From Brevundimonas sp. M20 (GTDB lineage: Bacteria > Pseudomonadota > Alphaproteobacteria > Caulobacterales > Caulobacteraceae): a stretch of DNA of 64,000 nucleotides. Both the position numbers and the translations under genes were made by a program. The notes beneath the pieces were generated by a model. The model saw only the letters and a list, made by a program, of their open reading frames with translations. It was not told the DNA's origin and ran no database searches. Where the stretch lies: positions 2,309,001-2,373,000 of the forward strand of contig NZ_CP041243.1 of assembly GCF_006547065.1 (NCBI RefSeq), read 5' to 3'. Below, piece after piece: positions 61,310 to 64,000 of the stretch (its first letter is position 1; each line of letters opens with the position of its first letter).

Positions 61310-63043
61310 TCAGGCCCAGGGATCGACGGCGTTGAACGGACCGTGGTGACCGGCGTCGTCGCCGTGGAAGATGTCAAGGATATGCTGGATTTCCGGCGCC
61401 GCGTTATGAGCCGCCGCGATCCAGACCGGATCGGACAGACCGTCGTCCAGCACCAGGAAGTCGTCGAACACCGGCGGCAGGGTCTGCGGTCCGAAATCCA
61501 CCCCGCCCAGATCAAGGAAGGCGTCGTCGATGACGCCCGGCAACACCTGGGCGTCGCCGTAATCCGCCTTGTCGATCAGCTCGGAGGGCGCGGGTGGCGG
61601 CGTGTAGCTGAGGGTGCGGGTCGTACCGTCCGCCTCGAACAGCACGGTCTCGATACCGGTCACATAGGTAGAGCCGTCGCGGCCCGGAACGGCGTCAACA
61701 ATCCGATAGCCGACGCCATCGCCGGTGATGGTGTAGTCGCCGGCGGCGCCGCGCAGCACGACGGTATCATCACCCCGGCCGCCATAGAGGTGATCATCGC
61801 CGCCCCCGCCGCGCAGGACGTCGTTCAGGTCACCGCCGTAGATATTGTTGTTTCCGGCGTTGCCCGTGCCGTTGAAGGTCGTCTGGCCGACGTACTCCAT
61901 GTTCTCAAGATTGGCCGCCATCACATAGGCGCCGATATGAACCTCGACGGTGTCGAACCCTTCGCCCGCCAGCTCCACGATCGTGTCGTTGGCGTCGAGA
62001 ATGTAGCGGTCGTCGCCCACCCCGCCCTGAAGCGTATTGGCCACGCCCTGACCGCCACTCAGGACATCGTTCCCGGTGCCGCCCAGCAGGGTGTCCCGAC
62101 CGAGGCCGCCGGACAGATGGTCGTTCAGCGCGCCGCCGACCAGCAGATCGTCGAAGGCGGAGCCGACAATGGCCTCGATATCCACATAGGTGTCGACCCC
62201 GCCGTCGCCGTCGTTGAAGGCGGTCATGTAGTCCAGTCGGGCGTGTATCCCCGCCGCGGCGGTGGAATAGTCGGCGGTGTCCATGCCGCCCCGACCGTTC
62301 AGGGTGTCGTTGCCGACCCCGCCGCGCAGGACGTCGTTGCCCGATCCGCCGGTGATGACATTGTCTCCAGCATTGCCGTTGCCGGTGAAATCCTGCGGAC
62401 CGTCGTACCAGAGGTTCTCGACATTGGCGGCCAGGTTCACCAGTGTGAGGGAGGTCCGGACGGTGTCGATACCGCCGCCCGCCAGTTCCACGACCGTGTC
62501 GTTGGCGTCGAGATAGAAGGTGTCGTCGCCCGCGCCACCGTACAGCTCGTTGGCCGCGCCGACGCCGCCGTAGATGCGGTCATTACCGGCCCCGCCGATC
62601 AGGACATCGTATCCCGCGCCGCCGACCAACAGGTTGTCCTGCCCGTCGCCGATCAACACGTCGTTGAAGGCCGAGCCGTACAACCGCTCGATAGAGTTCA
62701 GGATATCGACGCCGCCGTCGCCGTCATTGGTCGCCCGGCCGATATCCAGACGCGCTGTCACGCCGGACGCCGCGGCCGAATAGTCCCCGGTGTCTATGCC
62801 GTCGCCGCCGTTGAACACATCGTTCCCGGCGCCGCCGATCAGCCAGTCGTAACCGTCTTCGCCATTCAGGACGTCGTTCCCCGCCATACCGTTCAGGGTG
62901 TCGTCGTTGTGCGTGCCGTAGAGGAAGTTGTCGCCCGCATCGCCGGTTTCGGTGATGCCCGGCGCGAACCGGTCATCGGCCATCAGCGGCAAGGTCGGCG
63001 GCAAGGCTGTCCCGGCCGGAAGCGCGGCAGTGCGATCAGACAA
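61310..63043 (-). CDS. RTX calcium-binding repeat protein
   Basis: A 577-aa acidic, Gly/Asp-rich protein with many G-G-x-G-x-D-x-L nonapeptide repeats (for example near residues 52-80, 140-172, 232-252 and 320-345), which form calcium-filled beta-rolls. No N-terminal signal is seen, so type I secretion through a C-terminal signal is expected; no T1SS genes are adjacent. Two blocks of about 171 residues are near-duplicates (84-254 and 255-425). The C-terminal 100 residues are not repetitive. No catalytic domain is recognised. Confidence 0.87.
   Translation of the reverse strand: MSDRTAALPAGTALPPTLPLMADDRFAPGITETGDAGDNFLYGTHNDDTLNGMAGNDVLNGEDGYDWLIGGAGNDVFNGGDGIDTGDYSAAASGVTARLDIGRATNDGDGGVDILNSIERLYGSAFNDVLIGDGQDNLLVGGAGYDVLIGGAGNDRIYGGVGAANELYGGAGDDTFYLDANDTVVELAGGGIDTVRTSLTLVNLAANVENLWYDGPQDFTGNGNAGDNVITGGSGNDVLRGGVGNDTLNGRGGMDTADYSTAAAGIHARLDYMTAFNDGDGGVDTYVDIEAIVGSAFDDLLVGGALNDHLSGGLGRDTLLGGTGNDVLSGGQGVANTLQGGVGDDRYILDANDTIVELAGEGFDTVEVHIGAYVMAANLENMEYVGQTTFNGTGNAGNNNIYGGDLNDVLRGGGGDDHLYGGRGDDTVVLRGAAGDYTITGDGVGYRIVDAVPGRDGSTYVTGIETVLFEADGTTRTLSYTPPPAPSELIDKADYGDAQVLPGVIDDAFLDLGGVDFGPQTLPPVFDDFLVLDDGLSDPVWIAAAHNAAPEIQHILDIFHGDDAGHHGPFNAVDPWA
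61769..62794 (-). repeat. Two-copy tandem duplication inside the RTX gene
   Basis: Two adjacent units of about 513 bp encode matching series D-T-G/A-D-Y-S, N-D-G-D-G-G-V-D, G-S-A-F-N/D-D, L-D-A-N-D-T and E-L-A-G. The DNA copies differ throughout but the protein order is the same, indicating an old intragenic duplication. Confidence 0.7.
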
Positions 63044-63148
63044 TCCCGGCCCTCCTTGCCTTCGGGTTGGCGTGCGAACGTGGATCAGGAACCGACTTTA
63101 AGCACTTCGCGCTTCAGATTTGAACCCGGATCACCGGGAGCCGCCGCG

Positions 63149-64000
63149 TCAGGCCGCGCTGAGGGCGTCCTGACGCAAGCGATCGGGGTGATTGACCTCG
63201 TGGGTGTACTGGGCGGCGCCGGATTCCGGGACCTGCTCGCCCGCACGGTCGGAGATACGGCCCCATTGCGCGTCGATCCGGTCCGCCGCATCAGGCGCGG
63301 CGCCGATGTGAACGCCCTGCGTCATGGTGATATGCGCCTGCTCGAACGCCCCCGCCCCGGCCAGCAGTATGGTCCGCGTCGGCGCGCTTTCCGCCGCCAG
63401 GGCGACGACGCCGGGGCTGACCAGATCGGTGGACAGGCCGTTCAGATCCTCCTCGGCATAGAGCCCTTCAGTCATCTGCGTCGCCGCGCTGGGCGCCAGA
63501 CAGTTGACGTGGATGCCGGACTTGCGCCCTTCCAGTGCGAGGGTCTGCATCAGACCGACCAGCGCCATCTTGGCCGCGCCGTAGTTCGACTGGCCAAAGT
63601 TGCCGTACAGGCCCGACGAGGAGGTGGTGAAGATCACCCGGCCGTAGCCGCGCTCGCGCATATGGTCCCAAGCGGCCTTGGTCAGATTGACCGAGCCCAT
63701 CAGGTGCACGTCCAGCACCAGTTCGAAATCGTCCAGGTCCATCTTGGCGAAGGTCCTGTCGCGCAGGATGCCCGCGTTGTTCACCAGAATATCGACCTGA
63801 CCCCAGTGCGCGATGACGTCCTGGACCATGGCGAAGACGCCGTCCCGGTCGGTCACGCTGCACGGCCACGACAGGGCCTCGCCGCCCGCGGCGGTGATTT
63901 CCGCCGCGACCGCGTCGCAGGCGGCGGACTGCAGATCGTTGACAACCACCCTGGCGCCGTAGCGGGCCAGAGCCAGCGCATGACTGCGTCCCAGACCGCC
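63149..64000 (-). CDS. Short-chain dehydrogenase, 5' end beyond the window
   Basis: The visible 283 codons lack the start and the first glycine-rich residues but show G-G-L-G-R-S-H-A-L, V-V-V-N-D-L, an N-N-A-G-I-L motif, catalytic S-S-S-G and Tyr/Lys in N-Y-G-A-A-K. The V-N-D-L segment and long C-terminus resemble the 3-hydroxyacyl-CoA dehydrogenase branch of the family. It probably oxidises or reduces a fatty acyl-CoA or alcohol; the substrate is unknown. Confidence 0.87.
   Translation of the reverse strand, partial: GGLGRSHALALARYGARVVVNDLQSAACDAVAAEITAAGGEALSWPCSVTDRDGVFAMVQDVIAHWGQVDILVNNAGILRDRTFAKMDLDDFELVLDVHLMGSVNLTKAAWDHMRERGYGRVIFTTSSSGLYGNFGQSNYGAAKMALVGLMQTLALEGRKSGIHVNCLAPSAATQMTEGLYAEEDLNGLSTDLVSPGVVALAAESAPTRTILLAGAGAFEQAHITMTQGVHIGAAPDAADRIDAQWGRISDRAGEQVPESGAAQYTHEVNHPDRLRQDALSAA

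Noticed and set aside
61769..62794. Possible CRISPR or satellite array from periodic sequence on the minus strand
   Set aside because: The periodicity is codon-level and reflects RTX nonapeptides within one long reading frame; there are no identical direct repeats with unique spacers.

Overview
The window is high-GC alphaproteobacterial DNA and looks like a member of the Caulobacterales, Brevundimonas- or Caulobacter-like. This is an inference from three things: the flgF-flgG-flgA-flgH order behind a sigma-54 promoter, DUF4402 chaperone-usher genes, and FixK/FNR control of cytochrome bd. Genes are tightly packed, with many 4-bp ATGA/GTGA overlaps. No IS element, prophage or CRISPR array was seen.

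Layout. 131-3089: sigma-54-driven flagellar rod/ring operon. 3388-8331: three small paralogous exported proteins, a DUF885 hydrolase, a cytochrome c lipoprotein, a YjbR protein and MsrA. 8476-8565: tRNA-Ser(GGA), followed by about 560 bp without a convincing gene. 9126-12279: hybrid kinase, receiver and Hpt proteins. 12270-17419 (minus): a chaperone-usher operon with three DUF4402 subunits, facing a divergent LuxR-type response regulator (17665). 18291-19379: plsX.

19478-45139 is the centrepiece, a pigment cluster of about 26 kb. One part is a complete aryl polyene (APE) type II polyketide pathway. It consists of apeK-L-M, a halogenase-like flavoenzyme and apeN-O-P-Q-R on the plus strand, converging on apeC-D-E-F-G-H-I on the minus strand, plus a MIO-type aromatic amino acid lyase, an acyltransferase, a glycosyltransferase and a phosphopantetheinyl transferase. 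The other part is a dialkylresorcinol (DAR) module: darA, darB, an unknown ORF, a BtrH-like acyltransferase, a second ketosynthase/ketosynthase-like pair, an ACP, two hotdog dehydratases and an ABC-2 exporter. Together these predict an aryl polyene esterified to a dialkylresorcinol, the architecture of flexirubin and of arcuflavin from Azoarcus. The set includes a flavoenzyme carrying all three sequence signatures of flavin-dependent halogenases.

45158-47164: an exported small protein, a PagL-like lipid A deacylase and an OmpW-like porin. 47296-55827: a low-oxygen respiratory island: hemN, cydX (49 aa, overlapping hemN), cydB and cydA, with cydD-cydC divergent and an Fnr-type iron-sulfur regulator convergent. 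It has a perfect FNR/FixK box before cydA and a near-perfect one before fnr. 55862-60144: an unknown ORF, then an ECF sigma / FecR / TonB-dependent receptor (STN-containing) signalling system. 60258-64000: an outer-membrane beta-barrel protein, an AdaA-like protein, an RTX-repeat protein with a large internal duplication, and a short-chain dehydrogenase cut by the window edge.

All functions are read from translated sequence, motifs and context. No database search was run.
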